Shown one piece after another: positions 55,149-63,974 of a DNA stretch of 64,000 nt (within the stretch, counting starts at the first letter, position 1; each line of letters begins with the position of its first letter). The stretch spans positions 190,780 to 254,779 of the forward strand of contig CAUJDS010000060.1 in assembly GCA_963169695.1 (NCBI GenBank), read 5' to 3'. The DNA comes from Bdellovibrionota bacterium (GTDB taxonomy: Bacteria > Bdellovibrionota > UBA1018 > CAUJDS01). The notes beneath the pieces are model-generated. The model saw nothing but the letters and a program-made list of their open reading frames with translations. It had not been told where the DNA came from and ran no database searches. A program made the position numbers and the translations under genes.

Positions 55149-55856
55149 TTGAAAGTTTCGCTCATACTGCCAACGTGGAATGAAATCGATGGGATGCGGG
55201 CCATAGCTCCGCAAATTAATCCAGCTTGGGTTCACGAAATTATTGTCGTAGATGGGGGCTCCACGGATGGTACCGTAGAGTACGCAAAGGAGCTCGGCTA
55301 TAAAGTAGTGATGCAGAAGCGCCTGGGAAGTATGTCCGGCGCACTCATGGATGCGTTCGATGCTTCAACAGGTGACTACCTCATCACCTTTAGTCCAGAT
55401 GGCAACTCGGTTGCGGATCGAATTCCAGCCTTAATTGAAAAACTCAAAGAAGGTTATGACATGGTCATCGTGTCTCGGTACCTCGGTGGTCATAAAAGCG
55501 AAGACGATGATTGGGTAACAGCGTTTGGGAACAAGCTCTTTACGACGACCATTAATATTTTGTTTGGTGGAAGCTATACCGATACGTTGGTGATTTTTCG
55601 TGGTTACCGCAGGGATATTCTTACTCGCCTTGGTTTGAGTGAAAAAGACGTTGCGGGTCTCGAGCCCCAGTTGTCTATTCTGTCAGCAGTAAAAAAACTC
55701 AAGGTCGGAGAAATCTACGGAGCCGAGCCCCCAAGAATTGGTGGAGCGCGCAAGATGCAACCGCTGAAGCATGGTTTTGCTATTTTAGTTCTCATTGTTC
55801 GAGAGTGGTTTTTTTCAATTGGATTTAAGCGATCGACCACCAAGGTCAAGGCTTGA
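55149..55856 (+). CDS. Glycosyltransferase family 2
   Basis: A 235-residue cytoplasmic or membrane-associated GT2 enzyme without TM helices. KVSLILPTWNEIDGMRAIAPQ, EIIVVDGGSTDGTVEYAKELG (the DGGSTDGT variant) and YLITFSPDGNSVADRIPAL (DGN in place of DxD) define the fold; a SRYLGGHKSEDDD stretch follows. It is closest in style to dolichol-phosphate mannosyltransferases. The start is TTG at 55149, supported by GGAG nine bases upstream. It begins the plus-strand group of sugar genes to 59113. Confidence 0.85.
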   Translation: MKVSLILPTWNEIDGMRAIAPQINPAWVHEIIVVDGGSTDGTVEYAKELGYKVVMQKRLGSMSGALMDAFDASTGDYLITFSPDGNSVADRIPALIEKLKEGYDMVIVSRYLGGHKSEDDDWVTAFGNKLFTTTINILFGGSYTDTLVIFRGYRRDILTRLGLSEKDVAGLEPQLSILSAVKKLKVGEIYGAEPPRIGGARKMQPLKHGFAILVLIVREWFFSIGFKRSTTKVKA

Positions 55857-55857
55857 T

Positions 55858-56631
55858 TTGGAAAGTCAGAATAGCGTTAAAAGCAAGTTAGCTCGGGGAC
55901 TTGATGTGGTGGGAGTGTGGAGTATTGTCCCTTCACCCATGGTCTCGGAAATTGCTGGCTCTTCTGGTTTGGACTTTATACTCCTCGACTTAGAACACGG
56001 TATTTTTGATCTGCCATCGTTGCACTCTTGTATCGTGGCTAGTGAGTCTCAAGGATGTTCACCAATCGTGCGTATTCCTCGCGTTGGCGATTCTGTCATT
56101 CAAAATGTTTTGGATATGGGCGCCCATGGAGTTTTGACGCCACAGATCCAAAATTACGAACAGGCCGTCCATGCAGTAAAAGCGGGTCGGTTCCCGCCAG
56201 AAGGGATCCGAGGTTATAATCCCTTTACGCGCGCAGGCACTTACAATGGAGCAAGGGATTCCAATCTGGCACGCAGGCTGAGCAATGAATTTCCATTGCA
56301 GGGCATTTTATTGGAGACGCAAGAAGCTTATTCTGATTTGGATCGCATCCTAGAAATACCGGGACTTGATGTTGTCTATTTGGGAGCCTACGACATGTCC
56401 ATTGCGCTGGGCTGTCGTGGTGATTTTGCCAATCCTCGTCTGGTGGATTTCTTAGAAACAGCCACTCGTAAAATTAGAGCCAAAGGGATCGCTGCCGGGG
56501 CCATCTACAAAGATGCCTCGGATTACGCTAGACTGAAAAAAATGGGCACCAATTTTTTCGTCTGTGGAGTTGATTCGGGAATCTTCCGTAATGCAATGGT
56601 GGATGCGGTTTCTATTGTGAAGGGACGTTAA
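55858..56631 (+). CDS. HpcH/HpaI-family aldolase (pyruvate-dependent)
   Basis: A 257-residue (beta/alpha)8 aldolase. DFILLDLEHGIFDLPSLHSCI, VRIPRVGDSVIQNVLDMGAHGVL, IRGYNPFTRAG, LLETQEAYSDLDRILEIPG and VYLGAYDMSIALGC show the metal-binding E and D and the arginine of the family. These enzymes join or split pyruvate and an aldehyde or ketoacid. I take TTG at 55858 as start (AAGG six bases upstream, two bases after the GT2 stop), since the upstream extension is a read of the GT2 gene in another frame. Neighbours suggest a sugar or sugar-acid substrate. Confidence 0.82.
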   Translation: MESQNSVKSKLARGLDVVGVWSIVPSPMVSEIAGSSGLDFILLDLEHGIFDLPSLHSCIVASESQGCSPIVRIPRVGDSVIQNVLDMGAHGVLTPQIQNYEQAVHAVKAGRFPPEGIRGYNPFTRAGTYNGARDSNLARRLSNEFPLQGILLETQEAYSDLDRILEIPGLDVVYLGAYDMSIALGCRGDFANPRLVDFLETATRKIRAKGIAAGAIYKDASDYARLKKMGTNFFVCGVDSGIFRNAMVDAVSIVKGR

Positions 56632-56632
56632 A

Positions 56633-57619
56633 ATGATTATCACTCGTACACCCTATCGGATTTCTTTTTTTGGCGGCGGCACAGATTATCCTAAGTGGTA
56701 TCAAGATCACGGAGGGTCTGTGATAGCGACCACCATCGATAAGTACTGCCACATCAGCTGTCGCAAATTGCCTCCGTTTTTTAATCACAAGCATCGAATT
56801 GTTTATTCCAATACCGAAATGGTAAAGCAAATCGAGGAAATCAAGCATCCGGCTGTCCGTACGGTGATGCAAAAATATCAAATTGATGACGGACTTGAGG
56901 TTCATTATGACGGAGACCTTCCTTCTAGAACTGGGATTGGATCGAGTTCATCCTTCGTAGTCGGTTTCTCTCACACCATGATGGCCCTTAAGGGAATCTA
57001 TGCGGGTAAGAGGGACTTAGCCTCTGTTGCGGTCGATATTGAACAGAACCTCATGGGCGAAGTTGTTGGTTCTCAGGATCAAATTTCTGCGACCTATGGC
57101 GGGTTTAATCGCATCGACTTCAATACCAATGGTGGCTTTGAAGTCTCTCCCATGGTGATTTCCAAAGACCGGCTAGAGCTTTTTGAAAAGTCGTGCATGT
57201 TATTCTTTACAGGAATTTCAAGAACAGCGTCTGATGTCGCTAAGACACAAGTAGATAATTTCGATAAAAAGCAGATTGAACTGCATGGTATTTCTAGAAT
57301 CACGGAAGAGGCCACTAAGGTTTTTCATTCGAGTCAGGATTTTCTGCCAGAGATTGGGCGACTCCTCAATGAAACCTGGCTATTGAAACGTTCACTCTCA
57401 TCAATGGTTTCAAACTCGACCATTGATGAGATTTACACAAAAGCGATCAATGCGGGAGCACTGGGTGGGAAGATCCTTGGAGCGGGAGGAGGAGGCTTCA
57501 TCCTTTTCTTGGTCGAGCCTGATCGTCAGGAGCAGGTGAAGAAAAGTCTTGAAGGGCTTTTGCACGTCAATTTCAAATTTGAGACTCAGGGAAGTCGAAT
57601 CATCTTTTACGACCCCTGA
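56633..57619 (+). CDS. Sugar kinase, GHMP family (HddA-like)
   Basis: A 328-residue kinase of the D-glycero-alpha-D-manno-heptose 7-phosphate kinase type. IITRTPYRISFFGGGTDYPKWY is the diagnostic start; the ATP loop is LPSRTGIGSSSSFVVGFSHTM; GGKILGAGGGGFILFLVEPD is motif 3. It would put phosphate on C1 of a heptose or hexose derivative before nucleotide activation. AAGGG lies eight bases upstream of the ATG and the aldolase stop is just one base before. No GmhB or HddC neighbour is seen in the window, so the product could be used differently. Confidence 0.85.
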   Translation: MIITRTPYRISFFGGGTDYPKWYQDHGGSVIATTIDKYCHISCRKLPPFFNHKHRIVYSNTEMVKQIEEIKHPAVRTVMQKYQIDDGLEVHYDGDLPSRTGIGSSSSFVVGFSHTMMALKGIYAGKRDLASVAVDIEQNLMGEVVGSQDQISATYGGFNRIDFNTNGGFEVSPMVISKDRLELFEKSCMLFFTGISRTASDVAKTQVDNFDKKQIELHGISRITEEATKVFHSSQDFLPEIGRLLNETWLLKRSLSSMVSNSTIDEIYTKAINAGALGGKILGAGGGGFILFLVEPDRQEQVKKSLEGLLHVNFKFETQGSRIIFYDP

Positions 57620-57628
57620 GCTATCACG

Positions 57629-59113
57629 ATGAAAACCCTTCGGTTGAATCCTATAGACAACGTTCGGGTAGTTATCGAGTCAAAAGGCTCTGTGCCCAGA
57701 GGCCATAAGGTAGCTGCCAATGCTATCCCAAAAGGTCAGCCAGTCATAAAGTTTGGGCACATCATTGGATTTGCTACTCAGGCGATTGGCGAAGGTGAAC
57801 ATGTTCATGTTCACAATATTGAAATTTCTCAAGAAGGATTTGGAGCGGCTTCTGTTTCGAAGGAAGCGGGGAGCCGAAAGAAAGGCTGGTCTCATGATTT
57901 CTTACCCAGTCAATTTGAGGGCTACTTAAGATCCAATGGATCCGTTGGAGTGCGCAATTATCTAGTCATCGTGAGCAGCGTCAATTGCTCAGCAACGGTA
58001 GCAAAAGCAATTGCGCGGCACTTTGAGGGGAAAGATCTAGGCAATATTGATGGCATTATTCCCATTACTCACACTCAAGGATGCGCACAAGAAATCGGTG
58101 GGGAAGCCTACCAGCTCTTGAACCGAACCTTAGCAGGATGGATCTTTCATCCCAATGTGGTGGGAGCTTTGATTGTTGGTCTCGGTTGCGAAGGTACTAC
58201 CTTTAAGAGCATCGTAGCCAGTCATGAAGTTTCGGACCAGTCCTTTAATAGTCCATTGCCATTGGAGCACCTTGGAATTCAGGAGACTGGCGGTACAGCA
58301 GAAACCATTCGAAAGGGCATCTTGGCAGTGGAATCATTGATGCAGCAACTGCCTGCTTTCCAAAGGTCCACGCAGCCGGTGAGTAAATTGAAATTGGCAT
58401 TGAATTGTGGTGGAAGTGATTCTTTTTCGTCCATAACGGCCAATCCTATTTTGGGCTTAACGAGCGATGCCCTTTGTTCCATGGGAGGATCTGCGGTGCT
58501 GGCAGAAATTCCGGAGTGCCTAGGAACCGAGGCGCTCCTTTATTCGCGCGTGCGGGATATCCAGGTTAGCGAGAAGTTGCAGAAGATTTTTGGGTGGTGG
58601 GACCGGTACGCAAAAAGGCAAGGTGTTAGCCTGAATGACAATTTGGCACCCGGAAATATCGCCGGAGGGATATCTACCATTCTTGAGAAGAGCTTAGGTT
58701 CTGTGACGAAAGCGGGAACCTCTCCTCTTAATGAAGTTTTGGACTATGCGGAGCCCATAACTTCTCCTGGATTTGTTTTGATGAACACGCCAGGCTACGA
58801 TCCCGTTTCAGTGACCGGCCTCGTTGCGGGCGGATGTCAAATGGTCGCCTTTACGACGGGAAGAGGATCCGTCTATGGAGCTGCAATCGCACCTACGGTG
58901 AAAATAGCCACTACTTCAGAGCTTTTTGCTCGTATGACAGGAGACCTTGATTTCGATGCGGGTCGCGCTTTGAGCGGATCCGAGCCGGCTGATCTCGCGC
59001 GAGAGCTGATGGCATTGATATTGAAGGTCGCAAATGGAGAGAAGACTTGTAGCGAGACTTTAGGAATAGGAAAAGAAGAGTTCATTCCGTGGAACCTAGG
59101 CGAAACCCTCTAG
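57629..59113 (+). CDS. UxaA-family sugar-acid dehydratase (altronate dehydratase-like)
   Basis: A 494-residue protein made of an N-terminal SAF domain (about residues 1-80, MKTLRLNPIDNVRV, GHIIGFATQAIGEGEHVHVHN) and a C-terminal dehydratase part: LRSNGSVGVRNYLVIVSSVNCSA (in parts), ITHTQGCAQEIGG, LIVGLGCEGTTFKSI and GSDSFSSITANP. Altronate and galactarate dehydratases remove water from sugar acids to give 2-keto-3-deoxy acids. The motif set is complete. It follows the kinase by nine bases. With an aldolase and two kinases nearby, it suggests conversion of a sugar acid rather than ordinary LPS synthesis. Confidence 0.85.
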   Translation: MKTLRLNPIDNVRVVIESKGSVPRGHKVAANAIPKGQPVIKFGHIIGFATQAIGEGEHVHVHNIEISQEGFGAASVSKEAGSRKKGWSHDFLPSQFEGYLRSNGSVGVRNYLVIVSSVNCSATVAKAIARHFEGKDLGNIDGIIPITHTQGCAQEIGGEAYQLLNRTLAGWIFHPNVVGALIVGLGCEGTTFKSIVASHEVSDQSFNSPLPLEHLGIQETGGTAETIRKGILAVESLMQQLPAFQRSTQPVSKLKLALNCGGSDSFSSITANPILGLTSDALCSMGGSAVLAEIPECLGTEALLYSRVRDIQVSEKLQKIFGWWDRYAKRQGVSLNDNLAPGNIAGGISTILEKSLGSVTKAGTSPLNEVLDYAEPITSPGFVLMNTPGYDPVSVTGLVAGGCQMVAFTTGRGSVYGAAIAPTVKIATTSELFARMTGDLDFDAGRALSGSEPADLARELMALILKVANGEKTCSETLGIGKEEFIPWNLGETL

Positions 59114-60042
59114 GCCGACTTCTTTCCCCAAAGTTTCTTCATTCCAACCATTTCTTTGGCAGTAGCTACAATGCGCTCTGGAACGGGTGTTCCGTTTTCT
59201 AGGCGCGGCACTAAGCCCTGAGTTCGATCGAACTGTCCCAGTGCTTGAACCGGGAAGCCCGTATTGATCATCAAGGTGTATGCCAAATGTTCACAGGCAC
59301 TGACAATTTCATAGGTGGAGTCAATCACGAGTGCGCAACGGGTTTGCCGAAGGGGTTCCATGACTCTGGCATTCATTTCAAAGGGCTTGAGCCAAACAAG
59401 ATGGATCAGGTTGGCCTTCACGCCTTGTTCTAAGAGCATTTTATGTGCCTCAAGCGCATTGAGGCGTCCCGCTGAAGCTGCGTAAAGAGTAATTTCCGCA
59501 CCATCCATAATGATATCGGGCATCTCTTCTGAATTGAGGTAACAGCGCCGGTGCTCGCTCACGAGGATAGGGTCATCGTGTTTCATGTAGTAGTCCCAAA
59601 CCTGCTCGTACTCCTTCGGAGTCATGGGAGCACAGACCGGCATTCCGGGCATGTGCATGTAAATGCTATGATAGCAATTGGTGTGCACCGGCCCTGATGA
59701 GCCCCCCTCTGTTGCAATGGCGCGGATAAAGACCGGCGCTGGGTATCCAAAGATCGCTTTAGCCTTTGCAGCGTGATTGACCAACGGACTTGCCGCCATC
59801 CAGAGAAAACTCTGAAAGCGAAAAACCAAAATAGGACGTCTTCCCGCAATTGCGGCACCAACAGCCATACCTGGGCCGCTGTTGTCGTTCATTGGAAGTT
59901 CTACGAGGTTAACGCAATGAGGTGGGACCGTGTTTTGGATCCAACCTACCGCTGTTATACACTGACCCATCAAAAGGCCATTGTTCTTCTCTAAGTGCTC
60001 GCGTGTGAGGTCTCGGATAGTTTCTGCAACTGTTTTAGCCAT
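59110..60042 (-). CDS. Thiamine-diphosphate enzyme, beta subunit (E1-beta/transketolase-like)
   Basis: A 310-residue subunit with the transketolase pyrimidine domain (LVELPMNDNSGPGMAVGAA, FRFQSFLWMAASPLVNHAAK) and C-terminal domain (EITLYAASAGRLNALEAHKML, ALVIDSTYEIVSACEHLAYT). GGSSGPVHTNCYHSIYMHMPG is the variant of the usual GG-G-QHS loop. GGAG five bases before the ATG at 60042 supports the start, so it overlaps the alpha gene by 52 bases. With the alpha subunit it would form a two-carbon or acyl transferring ThDP enzyme. No E2 or E3 gene is close, so it is not a classic dehydrogenase complex. Confidence 0.85.
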   Translation of the reverse strand: MAKTVAETIRDLTREHLEKNNGLLMGQCITAVGWIQNTVPPHCVNLVELPMNDNSGPGMAVGAAIAGRRPILVFRFQSFLWMAASPLVNHAAKAKAIFGYPAPVFIRAIATEGGSSGPVHTNCYHSIYMHMPGMPVCAPMTPKEYEQVWDYYMKHDDPILVSEHRRCYLNSEEMPDIIMDGAEITLYAASAGRLNALEAHKMLLEQGVKANLIHLVWLKPFEMNARVMEPLRQTRCALVIDSTYEIVSACEHLAYTLMINTGFPVQALGQFDRTQGLVPRLENGTPVPERIVATAKEMVGMKKLWGKKSA

Positions 60043-60932
60043 AAAGACTCCATCTCTTGTTTCGCTTCGGATTCTATTTGAGTGATTTCTTTTTCGAGAC
60101 CCAATTCGATCATCTTATTTCGAGTGATCTGAAATCGATTCCATTCGGGGGCGCCGTCTGTGCCGGTGCCCTGGTGCCAGAGCTCACGGCAGTTTCTGAC
60201 ATTGATGATTGCCGGAAGCTTAGTTTGAAACTCTCGAACATAATGATCAATGAGCCAAGGGTCGTCTGCAATATCGACGCCTTCCATGCCATAGGCTTTG
60301 CAAACTTCGTGGATCTTCCACGTTCGGCGATCGCGGGTTGGAGTGAGAACTGATAGATCGTTGTCATCACAAATAAAGAGCATCGGAAGTTTATGAGTGG
60401 CCGCAAAGCCCAATGCGCCAATGACGTAGTCTTCTTCGGCGGCACCGTCCCCAAAAATGCAAATCGTTTTCTCACCCGGCTTTGCGTACGAAAATCCTAC
60501 CGCTACGGGGACATTGTCGCCAATCAGGTGATTGTGACCAAGGATTTTCTTAGAGATATCATGAATGGCAGGCGATCCTCCCATTCCTTTGCAGCAACCG
60601 GTCTCAAGTCCAAGGAGCTCATCGATGATCTTGGCTGGTTCCATTCCAAACAAGAGGCAGGTGCCGTGCCCCCGATGCTGAGGCACAACCCAAGATCCCA
60701 TCATGGTCATGGAGAGTGCGGCCGGAAAGGATTCTTGGCCTAGCGATAAGTAGCAGAATACTTGAACGACTTTTTCGTCGATGTACTTTTTACACTGAAG
60801 TTCGAATTCACGAACTCGGCAAATCCTACGATACATTTCCAACGAGCGATCCTTGGGGCATGCTTCGGCTAAACCAGGTATCATTCCGAAGTCAGGTACG
60901 CGCTCAGCTAGTCCGGAGAAAGTAGTAGTCAT
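59991..60932 (-). CDS. Thiamine-diphosphate enzyme, alpha subunit (E1-alpha-like)
   Basis: A 313-residue subunit carrying the ThDP-binding motif TICIFGDGAAEEDYVIGALGFAATHK... ending with the asparagine in FICDDNDLSV. The earlier VVPQHRGHGTCLLFGMEPAKII and GCCKGMGGSPAIHD are typical of 2-oxoacid dehydrogenase E1-alpha proteins. The serines normally phosphorylated in mitochondrial E1 are irrelevant here. It overlaps the beta gene (59110-60042) and is divergent from an SDR gene only 65 bases away. The substrate is unknown; acetoin-type or sugar-forming ketol transfer are possible. Confidence 0.87.
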   Translation of the reverse strand: MTTTFSGLAERVPDFGMIPGLAEACPKDRSLEMYRRICRVREFELQCKKYIDEKVVQVFCYLSLGQESFPAALSMTMMGSWVVPQHRGHGTCLLFGMEPAKIIDELLGLETGCCKGMGGSPAIHDISKKILGHNHLIGDNVPVAVGFSYAKPGEKTICIFGDGAAEEDYVIGALGFAATHKLPMLFICDDNDLSVLTPTRDRRTWKIHEVCKAYGMEGVDIADDPWLIDHYVREFQTKLPAIINVRNCRELWHQGTGTDGAPEWNRFQITRNKMIELGLEKEITQIESEAKQEMESLWLKQLQKLSETSHAST

Positions 60933-60997
60933 CGATAAAATCCCTTTGATTTTAAGCTGTAAAATTTAATTGTTAGGATACATAAAGGAAACTGGCA

Positions 60998-61741
60998 ATG
61001 ACAAAGATAAGTAAAAGAATTGCAGTTGTTTTTGGCGGAGGCTCAGGACTTGGCCTTGCTATTTTACATGGATTACGCAACGAGTCATATGTTGCTTTGC
61101 CAGTCGGACGCCGTGTTGAACAAATTCGTCGGGCCCTTGGTGACGTGGATTGCGATCCTCAGAGCCTGGTAGCAGACATCACAGACTCCGCTCAGGTGGG
61201 GAAGGTCTTTGACACGATTTCAGAAAAATTTGGAAAAGTAGACGTCGTTATCAATTCTTCGGGAACTCATGTGAAGGTTCCCTCAGAAGCAATGTCTGAC
61301 TTGCAATGGGACACCGTGATGGCCACCAACTTACGAGGGGCATTTCTTATTTCGCGAGAGGCCTTCCGGGCATTTCGGGGCTCAGGGTCACTCCTTCATA
61401 TTTCCTCGATCAATGGTGAGGTAGCATTTTCGGATACCTTGGCCTATTGCACCAGCAAAGCTGGAATGAATATGCTGGTAAAGAGTTTGGCAAGAGATTG
61501 GGCAAAAAAAGGAATTCGAGTCAATGCCATTGCTCCGGGTGTCATTCCAACAGATTTAAATCGCGCGGCACTAGCCGATGAAGATCGAAAGAAGCGAATC
61601 ATCGAAAGAAGTCCTATGGGGAAATTGGGAACTCCCGATGATTTAGTTGGAGCCGCGCTTTATTTGGTGTCGGATGCAGCTTCCTATGTGACGGGTGTCG
61701 TTTTGCCGGTAGACGGCGGATTTTTATCGAACGGACTATAA
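60998..61741 (+). CDS. Short-chain dehydrogenase/reductase
   Basis: A 247-residue classical SDR. The cofactor motif is AVVFGGGSGLGLAILHGLR (TGxxxGxG variant), then VDVVINSSGTHVKVPSEA, catalytic serine in LLHISSINGEVAF, Y-x3-K in LAYCTSKAGMNMLVKSLA and the C-terminal SYVTGVVLPVDGGFLSNG. It oxidises or reduces a hydroxyl/keto group, probably on the sugar or sugar-acid handled by the neighbours. AAGGA eight bases upstream of the ATG. It is the first gene of a plus-strand group running out of the window. Confidence 0.9.
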   Translation: MTKISKRIAVVFGGGSGLGLAILHGLRNESYVALPVGRRVEQIRRALGDVDCDPQSLVADITDSAQVGKVFDTISEKFGKVDVVINSSGTHVKVPSEAMSDLQWDTVMATNLRGAFLISREAFRAFRGSGSLLHISSINGEVAFSDTLAYCTSKAGMNMLVKSLARDWAKKGIRVNAIAPGVIPTDLNRAALADEDRKKRIIERSPMGKLGTPDDLVGAALYLVSDAASYVTGVVLPVDGGFLSNGL

Positions 61742-61743
61742 AT

Positions 61744-63069
61744 ATGAAACCTTCCATTCAGACAGAACTTCCTGGACCGCTATCAAGAGCGATTTTTTCC
61801 GAATCAGAGAAATACGAGCCTAAATCCATCAAGAGACAATTCCCAATTGCTTGGAAAAAAGCGGAAGGCGCCTGGGTCGAAGACGTCGATGGCAATCGCT
61901 TTTTGGATTTTACGTCGAGTGTGCTGATAGCCAATATCGGGCACACCCATCCGCGCTTGAAAAAGGTTTTGAAAGAACAGCTCGATGACAACCTTCATTC
62001 TTACAATTTTCTGAATCCCTGGAGGATTCAGTTGGCAAAGAAATTGGTGGAACTGGCACCGAAGTCTTTGGATCGAGTGTTTATTGCGACGACGGGTGCT
62101 GAGGTCATCGAGTTGGCGTTGAACGCTGCAAGACAGTTCACTGGGAAGCATGAGATCCTTTCGTTCTTCGGTGGGTACCATGGCAAAACCTATGGAGCAG
62201 TATCGGTAGGAGGCAAGGCATCTAGCCGTGAAGGACTGGGATCTCAAATGCCTGGAGTTATTCACGCTCCATTTCCGTATTGTTATCGATGCGATTTCGA
62301 CAAGAGCTATCCAAGCTGCGGGGTTTTTTGCTTTGGTTTTATTGATCGATTACTCAAAGGGACGGGTACCAATGATTTGGCAGCCGTTATCGTGGAGCCC
62401 TATCAGGGTAATGCAGGTCAGATTCAGCCTCCTTCTGAATGGATGCGTGCCCTCTCAGAGTGGTGCAAGAAGCGAAACGTCCTTCTTATTATGGATGAGG
62501 TTCAGTCCTCTTTCGGTCGGACCGGAAAAGTTTTTGCTTTCGAAAATCACGGAATTGTACCTAACCTTGTAGTAGCCGGAAAAGGAATTTCAGGTGGTAT
62601 TCCACTTACAGTAATGTTGGGAGAGTCTCGAATCTTAGATGTCCTGAAGCCGGATTCGCTTTCAAGTACTCACGGCGGAAATCCTTTGGCGACTCGAGCA
62701 GCCTTAGAAACGATCTCGATACTGTTTGAAGAAAAGCTCATGGACAATGCGGTAGAGGTGGGAAACTTTATTGTTCAGGGATTGAGAAGGCTTCAGCAGA
62801 AGTATCCTGTGATTGGCGAAGTACGCGGAACGGGAATGATGATTGGCGTGGAGTTCGTCAAGGATCCAGAGACACGAGAGCCCAATGTTGCCCTCGTTTC
62901 TGCCGTGGTCGAGAACGCGATACGAATGGGTCTTATGTTGATCAAGCCTATTGGGTTTCACGGAAATGTCTTGCGTCTTTCTCCGCCCCTTTGTTTGACG
63001 ACTGCTCAAGCGGTGATGGGCCTAGAGATTCTCGAGTCCGCTTTGCAAAAGGCATTGAAGTCCGCATGA
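61744..63069 (+). CDS. Class-III PLP aminotransferase
   Basis: A 441-residue aminotransferase of the ornithine/GABA type (fold type I). VEDVDGNRFLDFTSSVLIANIGHTHP, IATTGAEVIELALNAARQFT, FFGGYHGKTYGAVSVGG, LLIMDEVQSSFGRTGKVFAFE and VVAGKGISGGIPLTVM with the PLP lysine are standard. A cysteine group (PYCYRCDFDKSYPSCGVFC) is common to a subfamily of unknown metal use. Only two bases separate it from the SDR gene, and it overlaps the PfkB gene. It may aminate a keto group produced by the SDR. Confidence 0.88.
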   Translation: MKPSIQTELPGPLSRAIFSESEKYEPKSIKRQFPIAWKKAEGAWVEDVDGNRFLDFTSSVLIANIGHTHPRLKKVLKEQLDDNLHSYNFLNPWRIQLAKKLVELAPKSLDRVFIATTGAEVIELALNAARQFTGKHEILSFFGGYHGKTYGAVSVGGKASSREGLGSQMPGVIHAPFPYCYRCDFDKSYPSCGVFCFGFIDRLLKGTGTNDLAAVIVEPYQGNAGQIQPPSEWMRALSEWCKKRNVLLIMDEVQSSFGRTGKVFAFENHGIVPNLVVAGKGISGGIPLTVMLGESRILDVLKPDSLSSTHGGNPLATRAALETISILFEEKLMDNAVEVGNFIVQGLRRLQQKYPVIGEVRGTGMMIGVEFVKDPETREPNVALVSAVVENAIRMGLMLIKPIGFHGNVLRLSPPLCLTTAQAVMGLEILESALQKALKSA

Positions 63070-63974
63070 TGGCAACGAAGCCCAAACTTGTGGTTTTCGG
63101 CAATATGAATATGGATGTCCTGGCGGTTTCGCCAAGGTTTCCGGAAGCGGGCGAGAATATCCGTTGTTCAGAAATCAAGCTGGCCCCAGGTGGAAAGGCT
63201 GCCAATCAATCCGTTGCGGCAGTACGACTGGGTGGCGAGGTCACCTTGGTCGCGGCGACGGGGAGTGATGGGCTTTCAGACGCCTTAATGAAAAACCTTC
63301 AGACCGAAGGGGTTCTGACAGATCGTATTCGGCGTGTGAAAGATCGCAATTGCGGAATGGCCTTGGTGGTTGTCGATGATCGAGGTGAGAATCGCATCCT
63401 GAGTCATTTGGGAGCCAATGACCTCCTTTCTCCAGAGGATGTGTTGAGAAGCCAAGACCGCGTGGAAGCGGCAGATTTAGTTCTCGTCCAGTTAGGGATC
63501 CCGAAGGTTACTGTCGAAGCGGTAATTGAAATGTGTCAGAGATTGAATCGACGGGTCCTAGTAGATCCCACTCCTTTGTCTGGCTGGTTTCCTGCAAATA
63601 TTGCCGAATGTGATTTTCTTTTGCCGAATGAGACAGAGTTCACGGCCCTCATGGACGCACTTCCTCATGCAGAATTTGAGAATATCATTCTAAAAAAAGG
63701 TGCAAGGGGTGGCGAGTGGATTCGAGGATCCGAACGAGTTGCTTATCCAGCCTTTGCAAAGGTCCGCGCTTTGGATACCACTGGAGCCGGAGATTGCTTT
63801 GCGGCCGCTTTTGCCGTTGAACTTGCCAAATCGGGAGAGATTCAAAAAGCGCTGAGATTTGCCAGTGTGGCATCCGCATTGGCAACGACCCAAGTAGGCG
63901 CGCAAGCTGCAATGCCTCGCCTAGATGCGGTAGTCAGCGAAATGAACACGTGGACAGGGAGCAACCATCAATGA
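63066..63974 (+). CDS. PfkB-family carbohydrate kinase (ribokinase-like)
   Basis: A 302-residue kinase. LVVFGNMNMDVLAVSPRFP and IKLAPGGKAANQSVAAVRLGG form the ribokinase opening; the anion hole and catalytic base are in RALDTTGAGDCFAAAFAVELA. It phosphorylates a sugar or ketodeoxy-sugar acid. The ATG at 63066 overlaps the aminotransferase stop by four bases; a longer ORF starts inside that gene. Its stop overlaps the next gene start (ATGA), so the operon continues past the window edge. Confidence 0.88.
   Translation: MMATKPKLVVFGNMNMDVLAVSPRFPEAGENIRCSEIKLAPGGKAANQSVAAVRLGGEVTLVAATGSDGLSDALMKNLQTEGVLTDRIRRVKDRNCGMALVVVDDRGENRILSHLGANDLLSPEDVLRSQDRVEAADLVLVQLGIPKVTVEAVIEMCQRLNRRVLVDPTPLSGWFPANIAECDFLLPNETEFTALMDALPHAEFENIILKKGARGGEWIRGSERVAYPAFAKVRALDTTGAGDCFAAAFAVELAKSGEIQKALRFASVASALATTQVGAQAAMPRLDAVVSEMNTWTGSNHQ

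Noticed and set aside
54870-55235. Minus-strand open frame of 121 codons in the spacer before the GT2 gene
   Set aside because: No ribosome site or protein-like composition, and it overlaps the supported GT2 start.
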